A stretch of DNA of 64,000 nt from Zanthoxylum bungeanum (Eukaryota; Streptophyta; Magnoliopsida; Sapindales; Rutaceae): the NCBI GenBank assembly GCA_019454045.1, contig SKCR01033651.1, positions 124,001-188,000 of the forward strand. The letters are read 5' to 3'. The translations under genes were made by a program, and so were the position numbers. Under the pieces are notes generated by a model. The model had not been told where the DNA came from. It searched no databases and saw nothing but the letters and a program-made list of their open reading frames with translations. Shown here one piece after another: positions 11,342 through 23,365 of the stretch (the stretch's first letter is position 1; each line of letters starts with the position of its first letter).

Positions 11342-12244
11342 GATGTTTGCCTCCAGTGCGGCAAGCAGGGTCACTGGAAGCGTGACTGCCGTGAGTACAA
11401 GGCGCTCCAAAATGAGATTAAAGCGGGCAAGGCACCGGCTTCAGGTATGTTTGTTATTGAGATAAACATTACTATTTCTAGTTTTAAAAATTGGATTTTT
11501 GATTCTGGTGGTGGTACTCACATATGTACTGATGTTCAGGATCTGCGGATTAGCAGGAGACTGGCCTCAGAGGGGATTGATCTACGTGTCAGAAATGGGG
11601 CACCAGTCGCCGTTTTGGCCATTGGCACTTTTGTTTTAGAACTGCCATCGGGGCATGTACTTGAACTTAATAACTGTTATTATGTACCTAGTTTGACTAG
11701 GAATATTATTTCTGTATCTATGTTAACCCAATGTGGGTATACTTTTGTATTCATGAACACCGGGTGTTTTGTGTATAAAAATGATGTAGAAATTTGTACT
11801 ACTGTTGCAAATAATGGTCTTTATATTTTGAATATAAATCAATCTCAAACATATAATATAACAAACAAAAGGCTTAAAATGAGTAATAAAGATGAAACTT
11901 ACATGTGGCACTGTCGTCTGGGACATATAAACAAGACTCGCATATCCACACTTTCGAAGAGTGGGTACTTGGACGGATTTGATCCAAATTCATATGACGT
12001 CTGCGAATCTTACTTATTAGGCAAAATGCCTAAATCACCTTTTAGCGGTAAGGGTGAACGCGCCACCGAACTGCTAACCCTCGTTCATAGTGACGTATAT
12101 GGGCCCATGTCTAGCCAGGCTAGAGGTGGATACGAATACTTCGTAACCTTTACGGATGATGCATCGCGTTATGGTTATGTGTATCTTATGAGACACAAGT
12201 CGGAAACTTTTGAGAAATTCAAGGAGTTTCGACACGAAGTTTAA
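11342..12244 (+). pseudogene. pol: Element A pol, 5' part: zinc knuckle, protease, integrase start
   Basis: This is in the same frame as gag and pol downstream. It opens with a CCHC zinc knuckle (CLQCGKQGHWKRDC, 11348-11389) that binds RNA. An aspartic protease follows with WIFDSGGGTH; the D-S-G triad is kept, while C reads DSGCGSH. The pre-integrase zinc finger has WHCRLGHI but CESYLLGK, where C has CESCLLGK, so one zinc-binding Cys is lost. The first integrase Asp is in VHSDVYGPM. The frame stops at TAA 12242-12244, where C has GAA. ATG 11447 is the first internal Met but is not a natural start. Confidence 0.9.
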
Positions 12245-14374
12245 AAACAGACCGGTAAGAGTATAAAGACATTACGGTCGGACCGTGGTGACGAATACTT
12301 GAGCAATGAGTTTCTAGATTACTTGAAAGAATATTGTATTCTTTCACAGTGGACTCCTCCTGGAACACCGCAATTAAACGGTGTGTCCGAACGGAGAAAC
12401 CGAACTTTGTTGGACATGGTTAGGTCTATGATGAGTCGCATTGAGCTACATATTTCCTTCTGGGGATATGCATTAAATAGTGCAATTTTTATTTTGAATA
12501 AGGTTCCGTCAAAGTCTGTTCAACAGACACCATATGAGATATGGACAGGAAAGAAACTGGGTTTCTCATTCCTGAAGATTTGGGGATGCTGGGCATACGT
12601 CAAACGTTTGGAAGGTACCAAACTTGAACCCAAATCAGATAAATTCCTATTCGTAGGATATCCTAGGGAAACCAAAGGATATTACTTCTATCACCCACGA
12701 GAGAACAAAGTATTTGTTGCTCTACATGCGTTTTTCCTTGAGAAGGAATTCCTAAATGCAGTGATGAGTGGGAGGAAAGTAGAACTCGATGAAAATCGGA
12801 GTGATACTGTTCCTGGCATAGAATCCTCAACGGAACAAGAACAGTCCATCCGGGATGAGACTGTACCACAAACTTCTATTACACAAGGACCGCGTAGGTC
12901 GGAGAGAGTCAAGAAACAACCTGAGAGGTATGGGTTCCTGATCTCACCTCATGTAGATATTAATCTCATTGAGGATAAGGAACCGGCTACGTTTGAGGAA
13001 GCGACACAAGATATCGATTCCACTTTATGGCAAGATGCCATGAAGTCCGAAATGGATTCCATGTACACCAACCAAGTTTGGACACTGATTGATGCACCAG
13101 AAGGCGTAAAGCCTATTGGATGCAAATGGGTCTTCAAGAAGAAGACCGACATGGATGGCAACGTACAAATGTACAAAGCTAGGCTTGTAGCGAAGGGGTA
13201 TCGTCAACGACATGGTATCGATTACGATGAAACTTTCTCACCCGTTGCCATGATTAAATCCATTCGGATGATGCTTGCAATTGCTGCATATTTCGATTAC
13301 GAGATATGGCAGATGGACGTTAAAATCGTTTTCCTTAACGGAAACCGTTCGGAGGATGTTTATATGCAACAGCCTGATGGTTTTATCGTGCCTCGACTTG
13401 CAAACAAGGTTTGTAAGTTAAATCGGTCCATTTATGAACTAAAGCAAGCATCGCGGTCATGGAACCAACGTTTTGATAAGATCATAAGAGAATATGATTT
13501 CATTCAAAACGAAGATGATCCTTGTGTATACAAGAAGGTTAGTGGGAGAGCACTGACTTTTATTGTCCTTTATGTTGACGATGTATTGTTTATAGGCAAT
13601 GACATTCCCATGCTAACGTCGGTGAAAGCTTGGCTTTCATTAAAATTCTCCATGAAAGATCTGGGAGAAGCAGCCTTTATTCTGGGAAAAACAATCTACT
13701 GGGATAGATCTAGAAAGCTGTTTGGACTCTTCTATAGTACATATATTGACAAAGTGTTAAAGAGATTCAACATGGATCAGTCCAAAAAGGGACTGTTACC
13801 AGTGTCACATGGCATCTATCTATCTAAGGACATGTGTTCTAAAACTCAAGATGAGAGAGACAATATGAGTCGGATACCGTTCGCCTCGGCAGTCGGATCG
13901 ATCATGTATGCCATGATATGTACACGACCTGATGTCTCATATGCTTTGAGCATGTGTAGTCGATATCAGGCCGATCCAGGTGAATGTCACTGGATGGCGG
14001 TTAAGAATATCCTAAAGTATCTTAGACGAACTAAGGATGCTTTCTTAATCTATGGAGATGGAGAACTTGAGGTAACTGGGTATACCGATGCAAGTTTCCA
14101 AACCGACAAAGACGATTACAAGTCGCAATCCGGGTATATATTTTGTTTGAATAACAGAGCAGTGAGCTGGAAATCTTCCAAGCAAGAGACTGTTGCCGAT
14201 TCAACAACAGAAGCGGAGTATATTACTGCAGCTGAAGCAGCAAAGGAAGCAGTTTGGATCCGAAAATTCCTAATTGGATTAGGAGTAGTTCCGTTAACAG
14301 CTGAGCCAGTTCCATTGTATTGTGACAATAACGGGGCTATAGCGCAGGCTAAGGAACCACGGTCTCATCAATGA
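12245..14374 (+). pseudogene. pol: Element A pol, 3' part: integrase core, reverse transcriptase, RNase H
   Basis: This is the same frame after the TAA stop, open for about 690 codons. Integrase continues with the second Asp in LRSDRGDEY and the Glu in NGVSERRNRTLLDM, completing the DDE triad. Reverse transcriptase has CKWVFKKKTDMDGNV, QMDVKIVFLNG (usually DVKTAFLNG) and the catalytic YVDD at 13571-13582. RNase H has YTDASFQTD, DSTTEAEY and CDNNGAIA. It ends at TGA 14372-14374, a C-to-T change of the CGA found in C (HQRSKH). RT converts RNA to DNA and integrase inserts it. The key residues are intact, but the frame is closed on both sides. Confidence 0.93.
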
Positions 14375-14551
14375 TCCAAGCATGTTCTTCGACGTTTCCA
14401 TCTGATTCGAGAGATCATACATCGTGGCAATGTGAAGGTCGAGAAGGTCACATCAGATGACAACATGGTAGATCCGCTGACGAAAGCTATTCCTCAGTAA
14501 AAGTTTGAGCGACATGTACATAGTTCATGTATTAGATGCTTGAGTGACTAG
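14375..14551 (+). pseudogene. pol: C-terminal tail of element A RNase H
   Basis: The frame continues after TGA with SKHVLRRFHLIREIIHRGN and DPLTKAIPQ, the normal copia pol end. A further TAA at 14498-14500 interrupts it, and the probable original stop is TAG 14549-14551, ten bases before the polypurine tract. The tail aligns with the intact ending in element C. Confidence 0.85.
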
Positions 14552-14558
14552 CTATAGG

Positions 14559-14571
14559 CCAAATGGGAGAT
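14559..14571 (+). other. Polypurine tract of element A
   Basis: CCAAATGGGAGAT lies directly before the 3' LTR start TGTTGG, the expected plus-strand primer position. Confidence 0.85.
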
Positions 14572-16488
14572 TGTTGGACAGTTATGACCCATAGCGTCAC
14601 TGTTTGTAAAAGACATTGTGTTTTTGTACAAAATTAACTATGTTGTAATGAAATTGCATTTTACCGTTTTGTAATTTATTTACTTTGATATATAAATGGT
14701 AGAAGTCCTTATGATTAATTCCGGATTGAGATTATATGAGACAATATCAATCCATAAAGGTTTAATCATTAAATATCCCTAGTCGTAGTATTATCAAGAT
14801 TGGACATCAATAATGCGAAATAGACTAGTATTGCACTTGTGCGCGTTGTGAGGGCATAACGGCATAGTTCTCATATATTTAAGTATTGGATACTTATGCA
14901 AGTGCGATAGGAGGTTGTATTTTACCGATGGTACGGAAAACAGCTTCGCTCTGGATAGACCCCGCGGAATCCCATTTGTAGTATGTATATTTGTCTATGG
15001 GAGTCCGCTTCAGGGTAGGTGTATTTGGTCTTAACCTGAGACTTGCATCGCTAGTACTTGCGACAATCGGTAAACTTTGGTTTTGGTCGTCCAGGGCTTT
15101 AAGAGGTTCTGTGTACGCCTCTTCTTGGTTTATTGAGAATCGTAGTGTATTGGATGTGATGTCGAGACGGAAGTATCATTTCAGACATATGGAGATGATG
15201 ATCACGTAAGGATTCAGAACTGCTTCTCTATTGTGTTGCATCCATCGGGATAATATGACAATGTCATGATTATCCGATTCAAAGAGACTAGTTGCTTGAT
15301 ATCCGATATGTGCTTCGTATGGGGTTGACACTATTCCAGCCCCAGGCCTTGCACGTGACATCTGATACTGGATCGCAATACATAACACTATGGTATACTA
15401 CGCCTGACATAGATCGTATATTCCAGTAAGAATATTTCTGGAGAATTCAGTAGGCATGGCGCTTTGCAAGAAGCCAACCTTATCTCGTAAATCGGTAAAA
15501 ATATAGTACGAGGTACGCATGTGTTCGGATAGTCCGACGACCGTATTTACTGCCAATATATCCTGGGATCTCTTGGGTCACTTCCCGAAGATTCACCGTT
15601 GACATATGATCCGAACTTAATTAATATGAGATTAATTACGGAGACACTTTATCTTGGATAAAGTACTATTTGAAGAGAGAAAATATTAATTTGGAATTAA
15701 TCGATAAAATAATATATTCGATATATTAAACGAAATTGGATTTCGACGCGAAATTAAAATTAGATTTTAATTCAGGCAATTGAGTTAATTTAGAATTAAT
15801 TCGTTAGCGATGTGAATAGTAATTTCGCTAGGCATAATTATTACGTCGTGACGGAAGTTCGTTAATTCAGAATTAGCGAAACTGAGCCCGGAAGTGTTTG
15901 CCGACCCACTCGCATTTTGAATTCGAGTGGGGCCCACAAGTCACACCGTGAGTCACATCACTTGTCATTTATTTGTGATAGATGTCAAAAGTCACTTTTG
16001 GTGAGTGACATGTTGTCACTATTCATGATGGAGTTAGGTGTGGCCATTTATTACAATTTTGGAGCCAAAATTGGCTTTGACTTTTGTAAACCATTTACCA
16101 AATATTTGGTAATTGTTTTTCATTCTTCATTTACGTTTTTGAAGCCAAATAGAAGATGAAAAAAACATAACACTTTCTCTCTCCCAAAAACAGCAAAACC
16201 GTGAGCCTTGGAGTTGTTTTTCTTTCATCTTTGCTAGCACAACAAGGATCAAATACAAGGTGATAGGGAACCGAATCTTAGAGCTTGGAATCCTAAAGCT
16301 TGGAGCTTCATCATCTTCATCAACAAAACTTCTTGTGGCCGAATCTTGGAGTAGCTTGAAGGGAAGGAAAATTTTGTTGAGCATCACATCCAATCTGTTC
16401 AATGTAAGTGTGTTTCCGCCACATTTCTTTATAGTATTCATTCAATTTGGTGGCTTAAATGATCTTGGGACATCAATAGAAACCAACA
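14572..16488 (+). repeat. 3' LTR of element A
   Basis: 1917 bp, same ends as the 5' LTR (TGTTGGACAG to AACCAACA), followed directly by the AGATC duplication. It has the TATA-like box near 14690 and the donor-like GTAAGT at 16404. It lacks about 15 bases near 16203 relative to the 5' copy. Confidence 0.95.
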
Positions 16489-16493
16489 AGATC

Positions 16494-18597
16494 AGAAACC
16501 CATACCCCAGGTTGTTTTCTGACTCTCTCCGACATACGCGGTTCTTGTGTATTCGAAGATTATGGTATAGTTTCATCCTTGATGAACTATTTATGTTTCA
16601 TTAAGGACTTGGTGCCTTGAACAGTATTACTCTGATTTTCATCGAGTTTTACTATCCTACCACTTACCACTGCATATCGGTATTCCTCTTAGGAAAACCA
16701 CATGGTGAGCAACAATCGAATTGTTCTCTTGTGAGTTGTATAAGTACAATACTTTGGTATCCCTATGATAACCTACAATTGGCACTTATCCAATTTGGGT
16801 CTTAGTTTGGTATCACCCAAATGTATGCCCAACATTCCCAAATCATCAGGAATGAGAAACCTGGTTTCTTTCCCGTTCATATCTAATATGAAATCTGTGA
16901 AACAGATATTTATGGAACCTTATTCTAAATAAGTTTTGCATTGTTTATGCTTATCCGTTGAAGGAAATTATAGCTCAGAGCGACTTATGATTAACCTTAT
17001 CATTTCCAACAAAATTTGGTTACTCGGTTCGGACACACCGTCAAATTGAAGTGTTTCGGGAGGAGTCTTCATTTGAAAGAATACTTTACTCTTTCAAGTA
17101 TATTAGAAACTTATTGCTTAAGTATTTTCCATTACGGTCTTACCGTGACGGTTTAATACTTTAGCCGATCTGTTTGTCTATTTCGTGTCGAAACTTAAAA
17201 GTTTCTGATTTGTGTTCTTCAAAAGAAACACATAACCATAACGCGATGCCATATCCGTAAAGGTCACAAAATATTCATATCCATATCTAGCCTAGCTAGA
17301 CATGGGCCCACTTGCTTCATTATGAACTATGGCTAACAGATCTGTGGCATTTGCACTTTTACCAAGTAAATAGTGTTTTAGGCACTTTGCCCAATAAACT
17401 AGATTCGTAGACTTTATTTGATTGGAATCAAATTAGTCCTGGTACCCACTCTTCAAAAGTGCGGATATACGAGTCTTGTTTAATTGTGTCCCATACATCA
17501 ATGCCACAATTAGTTTCTTCTGATCAAATAAGTTTTAAGCTATTTGTTTGTCATGTTATATTTATGAGATTTATTTATATTCAAAATATAAATACTGTTA
17601 TTCACATCTAATGTGTTTATCTGAATATCATCCTTATATAATAAAACACTTTTGTGTTCTAGAATATAAAGGTTCACCCGCAGCGGGGTAAACACTGATA
17701 TAGAGATAATGTATCTAGTCAAACTAGTTACATTATAACAGTTTCCAAATTTAGGTACACACCCGAAGGGTAGTTCCTAAACTTAGGTATCTACGGTTAA
17801 AACAGCGACTTTCGTCCCGCTTCCAATTCGCAGATAAATCTCTATTGAAGTTAGTATCTTGTTCAAAACAGATTCTGAACATCAATATATTTATGTATCA
17901 CACTAAGTATTTAAAATCCAATTTTAATACTAGTAGTGAATATATTTATGACAAACATATTTGATGTCAGAGCCTTGCTCGTTCTTCAATTCCTTCATGT
18001 CTGCTTTGTCCAAACGGCAGTCACGCTTTCACGATCCCGTTTGCCACAATTAGGCAGATATTTTGGGATATGTCATTTATCTTCCTAGAAGATTAAAATG
18101 ATTCTGCCTTTGCCCTTTTTCACATTCCAGTAGCCTTTGGCCATGCCTTGGGTTTCTAGAATATCGAGGTAAGGTGTGTCTTGTGCTACTTGCCAATTGC
18201 AAAGTTTGACTTTGTCTCCTTGAGAATAGTCATTAACTCTCCAAGAGTTATTAATTGCAATTTAGTACTTCTAAGATCTAAAATAGATCTATGAAGATCC
18301 TTCAATTTCATTATCATACTTTAAGGATCTAATCCTTAGTTCTGATTCAGAAATTAAGGAGTCTATTACGACAAGCTTAATGGATTAAGCACTAAAGTTA
18401 TCATCATATGAATCTTCCAAATATCATGCTCTACTGTTTGCTTAACTCCGGGCTTAGGCATAATACGTTATTTTATCAAATAAAGTAACTTATTATTTTC
18501 CAGGACCATCTTGAAATTATTCCCAATTTGAAAATTAAACCATTTAAATACATTTTCCCTAGGATTATGTTTTAAATGTCAATCTTTCAATTTATAT
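16494..18597 (-). pseudogene. Element B gag and integrase remnant
   Basis: Read on the minus strand, this aligns by nucleotide with elements A and C from gag through integrase into the linker before RT. The match resumes exactly where 6449 left off. The position of the gag start reads ATA instead of ATG (18595-18597, context ATCAAGATA), a change also seen in D and E. Gag is shorter than in A. A TAG in AAATAGTTCATC (integrase-RT linker, where A has CAG) is shared with E. No translatable frame of useful length remains. Confidence 0.85.
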
Positions 18598-20934
18598 CTT
18601 GATTCTAATAGTCCAACTATTTAATCAACGATTTAGGTACTATTTATTATAATGATTACAATAGTCCAACTATTTAATCAACTATAATTTAATAGATTAA
18701 AATCAATTATATTGATTACTATAATCCAATTATAAAATCAACTATAAATGAATAGTTTTAATATAGTCCAACTATTTATTAAAACAACAATTTAAATATT
18801 AGTCTAGCTAACATTTAATTTATTTGACGAACGATATTTGTTTTGAGCGCGTATGGCAAGTAATTAAACGAATATTGCAAATTCAATTCTTGCCTCCCAC
18901 TATTTTTCGGTAAGCCTCTAACCCTCTGTCGAGTACTCGGGAAACCGTGTTTCCTAGCGGGCTAGGATCCCGTTAAATATCACACAATCTTGACTTTGGC
19001 CAACAAATTGTATGATAATTAACTAGGTAGATCTCTAAGATCAATTGGATCCAATCCAATTCCTAGATCCGGTAGGGGGACATCCAAGTCCGAAATATAT
19101 AACTTATATATGCCAATACATCCAATGTATTACCTAACCTTTTTCCTCTGAATCAACTAAGCCTTGGCTTTGGCACAACAAACTTAGTGATCCCAGTCAA
19201 GCGCGACCCACTAACCATGGAAAGCTTCGTAATCAATGTCGATGGACAAGAAGTGGTCTTGACTTTGGCCAACAAACCACAACTTGGACAAGACACCAAT
19301 ATGAAACAAAGCCTTCGTGATTCAAACACATCCTCGATGGACAAAGGCCTTGACTTTGGCCCACAAGCCAATGCCAGTCTCGGATCTTGAGTGAGATTCA
19401 CTCAATGGAATGAAAGACGCTTAATATTTTAAGAGGGTTTTTCGAGTGCAAATTGGCAACCAATTAATTATCTTTGTTAAGGTCTCATCATCATACACCC
19501 TTAAACATGCATTCTAAACACATAATAAAGCGCAAATGAATAAAATAATAATGATTTGCGGATGGATACTTTACACATTGATCCTAGATCAAATCTATCA
19601 CTTTCTCTCTCCCGCTAGCACATGTATTACTTCTACCCGTTACACTACACTTCTAAAGAAACCTCATTTACATTGAGGGGAATATGTGAGAAGAGAATAC
19701 AAAGAATAAGGAGGTAATAAGTCTGGACTCGCAGGTCCAATTTAATAATTCAAATTGATTAAAACAATTTCTAAAATTGCCCCACCCATCTAATATCCAT
19801 CTGATATACATTATTCATGCATCGCAACCATGTATTCACACAAGTATGTTATCAATCAATCTAATCAAATTAATTAATCTGATAATTAGTGATCATCCAA
19901 TGTTCAAACAACGATTTGATTTTGCTCGAGTCAAACTCGTTTTGCGAATAAGTACTCAAAGTACGAATTCTCGAATTAAATTAAACTACATAATTAAATT
20001 CAATTCAATTTGTATTTAATTCTAATTCACTATTTAATTCCAAATTAAATACTACACTTTATTAACGAACCTTTACAACTTAAATTCCAAATTTAATCGG
20101 TACGGGTCTCAAAGCCCGATTAACGTCCAACGTCAATTTAATTAAAGTCCAATGGGCTTTTAATTAATTTCCTAAGGCGTGGACTTTTGGTCAACTCGGG
20201 TCGAACCCAATAACCAAAGTCCAATCCGGGAGTTACCCCATAAGCCTAGAAATCTATCTTGGCCCATTAGGCGTAATTAAACTTGAAAGGTCCATTAAGT
20301 CGCATTTGGGCTTTATGGAGGCGGTTTTGGGTCCAATTGGATCCAATCCATTTGGCCTAAACCTAACTTGGTACAACCAAGCCCAATTAGCCCAATTACA
20401 ACACAACAAGCCCAAATCCAATTTAAGGCCCAAATAATTAAATTTCAAAAATTCCAAATTCCCAATTTAATTACATAAAGTGTATAGCATTATTAATTAC
20501 CCAAATCAATATTTCTAAAACATCAATTAGCACTAATTAATCATGCCATTTAATATTAAATCATGTCCTACATAATTTAATTTAAAATCCAACCCAATAC
20601 ATGCTCAATGACTCTCGACAATTTAGGGATTTAACGTCCGATTCGAATTCAATCCAATTAATTCCACAATCGACATTAAATCATACTCCCGAATGATTTC
20701 CAACACATCCAATGATCAAAAATAAAAAATCCCAAGACATTATAGGGCTTCTAACTCTCGGCCAACACCAAGAAAATTGTGGAAATTTGTTCCAAACATA
20801 ATTTTCAACAAATTGATCCAATCAATCCTCAATTCAAACACATTTAAGCATATTAATTCATCCAATTTCATTAATGATGCTCAAAATCAAGTTTACCGAA
20901 ATTTTAATCCCTAGACTTTTTCATGATTTTCCTT
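18598..20934 (-). other. Untranslated leader of element B
   Basis: Just upstream of gag it carries four imperfect copies of ATAGTTGGACTAT-type sequence (18605-18785), where A has one or two. An acceptor-like AATAAATAG lies near 18772. Further out come the GAGTACTCGACAGAGGG block (about 18920), copies of the TTGTTGGCCAAAGTCAAG motif near 18990 and 19260, and the TGGGCC-rich part (20150-20430). An 82-codon open stretch on the minus strand (19153-19401) has counterparts in D and E but lacks clear evidence of coding. Confidence 0.7.
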
Positions 20935-20947
20935 GCTCATGATACCA
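20935..20947 (-). other. Primer-binding site of element B
   Basis: The minus strand reads TGGTATCATGAGC one base from the LTR. It resembles the initiator-Met site TGGTATCAGAGC with one inserted T. Confidence 0.78.
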
Positions 20948-20948
20948 T

Positions 20949-22991
20949 TGTTGGAGTTTGCTAAGGTCCCAAGGATCAATAAACAAGCATGAACATGTGT
21001 GAATACAATCAAGGAAGTCGCGGAATACTCACATCGAACGGTTGAGCGACGCGGGAGGCAATGAAAATTTCCTTTTCTGCTCACTGTGAACTGCTGCAGT
21101 GGGCTGCAGTCCTCACTAATTTTCGGCCTTCAATCAACAAGAAACCAAGCTCCAAGCTTCGTCATTTGATTCCCAGCTCATTGGTGGACTTCCCTATCAC
21201 CTTTGCATGTCTCTCGGAGTGCTAGCTCTCTTGATTTTTGCCATAAAAATCCACATTTTGTTTCCCATTAATTTCGGTTTTTGCAAACCAGAAACCAGAA
21301 AATGAAAATGGTGTGAGAGAGGGGGTGAAGAAGAAAGAGAGAAAATTGGTTTTGTGTAATTGAATAATTGATTTCTAAAATCAATTAACATATACCATTA
21401 TTTGATTTCAAAAGTTAAACAAGTACAAGCTTATCCAACCACACACATCAAGTCACATCAATCCATCAAGTTGTCAGTCACATCACTCAAAGTGACAAGT
21501 GATTTGACGCTTATTGCGACTAATGATTTGACGCTTCATTTGACTTGCATTCCGCACTCGAATTCGAAATGCGAATGGGCTCGCAAATAATCCCTGGCTC
21601 GGGTTCGCTAATTCCAAATTAACGAATTTTCCGTTGCGTCGTAATTAAATGATTACGCCTAGCGAAATAACTATTCACATCGCTAACGAATTAATTCTAA
21701 ATTAATTCGTTCGCCTGAATTAATTCTAAATTAATTCGTTCGCCCGAATTAAAATATAATTTTAATTCCGCGTCGAAATCCAATTTTGTTTAATATATCG
21801 AATATATTAATTTATCGATTAATTCCAAATTAATCGTTATTCTCTCTTTAATTAATATTTTATCCCAGATAAAATATCTCCGCAATTAATCCCAGATTAA
21901 TTTTCTCTCTCATCTAATTAATCCCAGATTAATTAAAAGTGCGAGTCATACGTCATCGGTGAATCTTTGGGAAGCGACCCATGAGATCCCTAGATATGTT
22001 GGCAGTAAATTCGGTCGTCGGACTATCCGAACACGTAAGTACCTCGTACTACGTTTGTACCGATTTACAAGACAAGGTTGGCATCTAGCAAAGTGCCATG
22101 CCTACCCAATTCTCCGGAAATATCCTTACAGGAATAAATTATCTATATCAGGCGTAGTATACGTAGTATTGCGTATTTCGATCTAGTATCGGATGATCAC
22201 ATGTAAGGCCTGAGGCTGGTACAATGTCTGCCCCGTACGAAGCATATATCAGATTACGAGCAACTAGTCTCTTTAATATCGGATAATCATGACCAAGTCA
22301 TATTATCCCGACGGTTGCAACCTTTTTAGAGAACCAGTTATGTATCCCTGCGCGATCATCAACTCCATATGACTGGAGTGACATTTCCGTCTTGACATCA
22401 CACCCAACACACTACGATTCTCAATATACCCAGGATTGGCGTACACAGAACCTGTTAAAGCCCTGGACGACCGCAACCAAAGTATATTGATTGTCGCAAG
22501 TATTAGCGGTGCAAATCTTAGGTTACGACCAAATACACCTACCTTGATTTCGGACTTCCATAGACACATAGTCTTACTACCAATGAAATTCCGATGGGGT
22601 CTATCCAGAACGAAGCTGTTTCCCGTACCATCGGTAAAACACAACCTCCTACTACACTTGCATGAGTATCCTATACCCAAATATATGAGAACTATGTCGT
22701 TGTGCCCTCACAACGCGCACAAGTGTAATACTAGTCTTTTACATATTCATCGATGTCCAATCTCGATAATACTATGACTAGGGATATTTAATGATTTATC
22801 CTTCGTGGACTGATACTGTCTCATATCATTCTCAATCCAGGAACAAATCACAGGGACCTCCTATCATTTATATATCTATGTGATCTAATCACAAATGATA
22901 AGAGTGCAATCTCCTTTGTCACATAGTTAATTTGTACAACAACACCATGATCTGTACAAATAGTGACGCTATGGGTCATAATTGTCCAACA
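20949..22991 (-). repeat. 5' LTR of element B
   Basis: 2043 bp, from TGTTGGAGTTTGC to ATTGTCCAACA on the plus strand, followed by TATTC. It carries the minus-strand TATATAAAT at 22866-22874, the palindrome chain (about 21640-21935) and the donor-like GTGAGTATTCC near 21025. A 25-30-base local duplication of the AATTAATTCTAAATTAATTCG palindrome is seen near 21690-21740. Confidence 0.93.
22866..22874 (-). promoter_or_regulatory. TATA-like box in the 5' LTR of element B
   Basis: TATATAAAT on the minus strand, about 118 bases from the LTR start, the same distance as in element A. Confidence 0.5.
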
Positions 22992-23365
22992 TATTCCTGA
23001 ATTGAGATGAGGGTCTTATTCCCGAATTGAGATGGGGGTCTTATTCCCATGTTGAAATGAGGGTCTTGTTCCCAAAATGAGATGAGTGTCTTGTTCCCGA
23101 ATTGAGATGAGGGTATTGTTCCCGAATTGGGTTGAGGGTCTTGTTCCCGAGTTGAGATGAGGGTCTTGTTCTCGAATTGAGTTTAGGGTATTGTTCCCGA
23201 AATGAAATGAGGGTCTTGTTCTCGAATTGAGATGAGGGACTTGTTCCTGAATTGAGTTGAGTGTCTTGTTCCCGAATTGAGATGAGGGTCTTGTTCCCGA
23301 ATTGAGTTGATGATTTTTTTCCTGAATTGAGTTGAGGGTTTTGTTTCCAAGTTGAGTTGCTCGTC
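22992..23365. repeat. 25-bp minisatellite of element F, copy 1, about 15 units
   Basis: The unit core is TTGTTCCCGAATTGAG then ATGAGGGTC. I count about 15 units with individual variants (for example AAAATGAG, GGGTTGAG, TTGCTCGTC at the end). The array is the target into which element B inserted; its left end is at 3026-3096. Unit order matches the copy at 62458-62832 almost one for one. Open frames on the minus strand here arise only because a 25-bp unit cycles through all three frames. Confidence 0.9.

Larger units (their letters stand above)
6455..16488 (+). mobile_element. Element A: near-complete Ty1/copia retrotransposon, plus strand
   Basis: The element is 10.03 kb: 5' LTR 6455-8387, primer site 8389-8402, leader to 10595, gag-pol 10596-14551, polypurine tract 14561-14571, 3' LTR 14572-16488. 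AGATC flanks both ends (6450-6454 and 16489-16493). It lies inside the pol remnant of element B: the flanking DNA at 6449 and 16494 is contiguous B coding sequence once A is removed. The two LTRs differ at 17 positions over their first ~345 bases (about 5%). The polyprotein has one early frameshift and four in-frame stops, so it is non-autonomous now. Domain order (integrase before RT) identifies Ty1/copia. Confidence 0.96.
3097..22991 (-). mobile_element. Element B: defective Ty1/copia retrotransposon, minus strand, with element A nested inside
   Basis: The borders are two direct LTRs (3097-5113 and 20949-22991) flanked by a perfect TATTC duplication. On the minus strand the order is 5' LTR, primer site, ~2.3-kb leader, gag and integrase remnants (18597 down to 16494), then RT and RNase H remnants (6449 down to 5130), polypurine tract, 3' LTR. 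Element A interrupts pol at 6450-6493 (AGATC duplicated). Without A the element is about 9.9 kb. LTRs differ by roughly 5-8% over the stretch I compared, making it the oldest of the mapped copia copies. Coding parts are too broken to yield protein, and several lesions are shared with elements D and E. Confidence 0.93.

Noticed and set aside
19153..19401. Leader open frame with ITKFVVPKPRLS, also in D and E
   Set aside because: The E version has no ATG start (it opens with TTG), there is no such frame in the leaders of A and C, and it overlaps the repeated leader motif. Shared descent explains it.
22992..23365. CRISPR-like array
   Set aside because: Units are directly adjacent with no unique spacers, in a eukaryotic retrotransposon context; it is a minisatellite.
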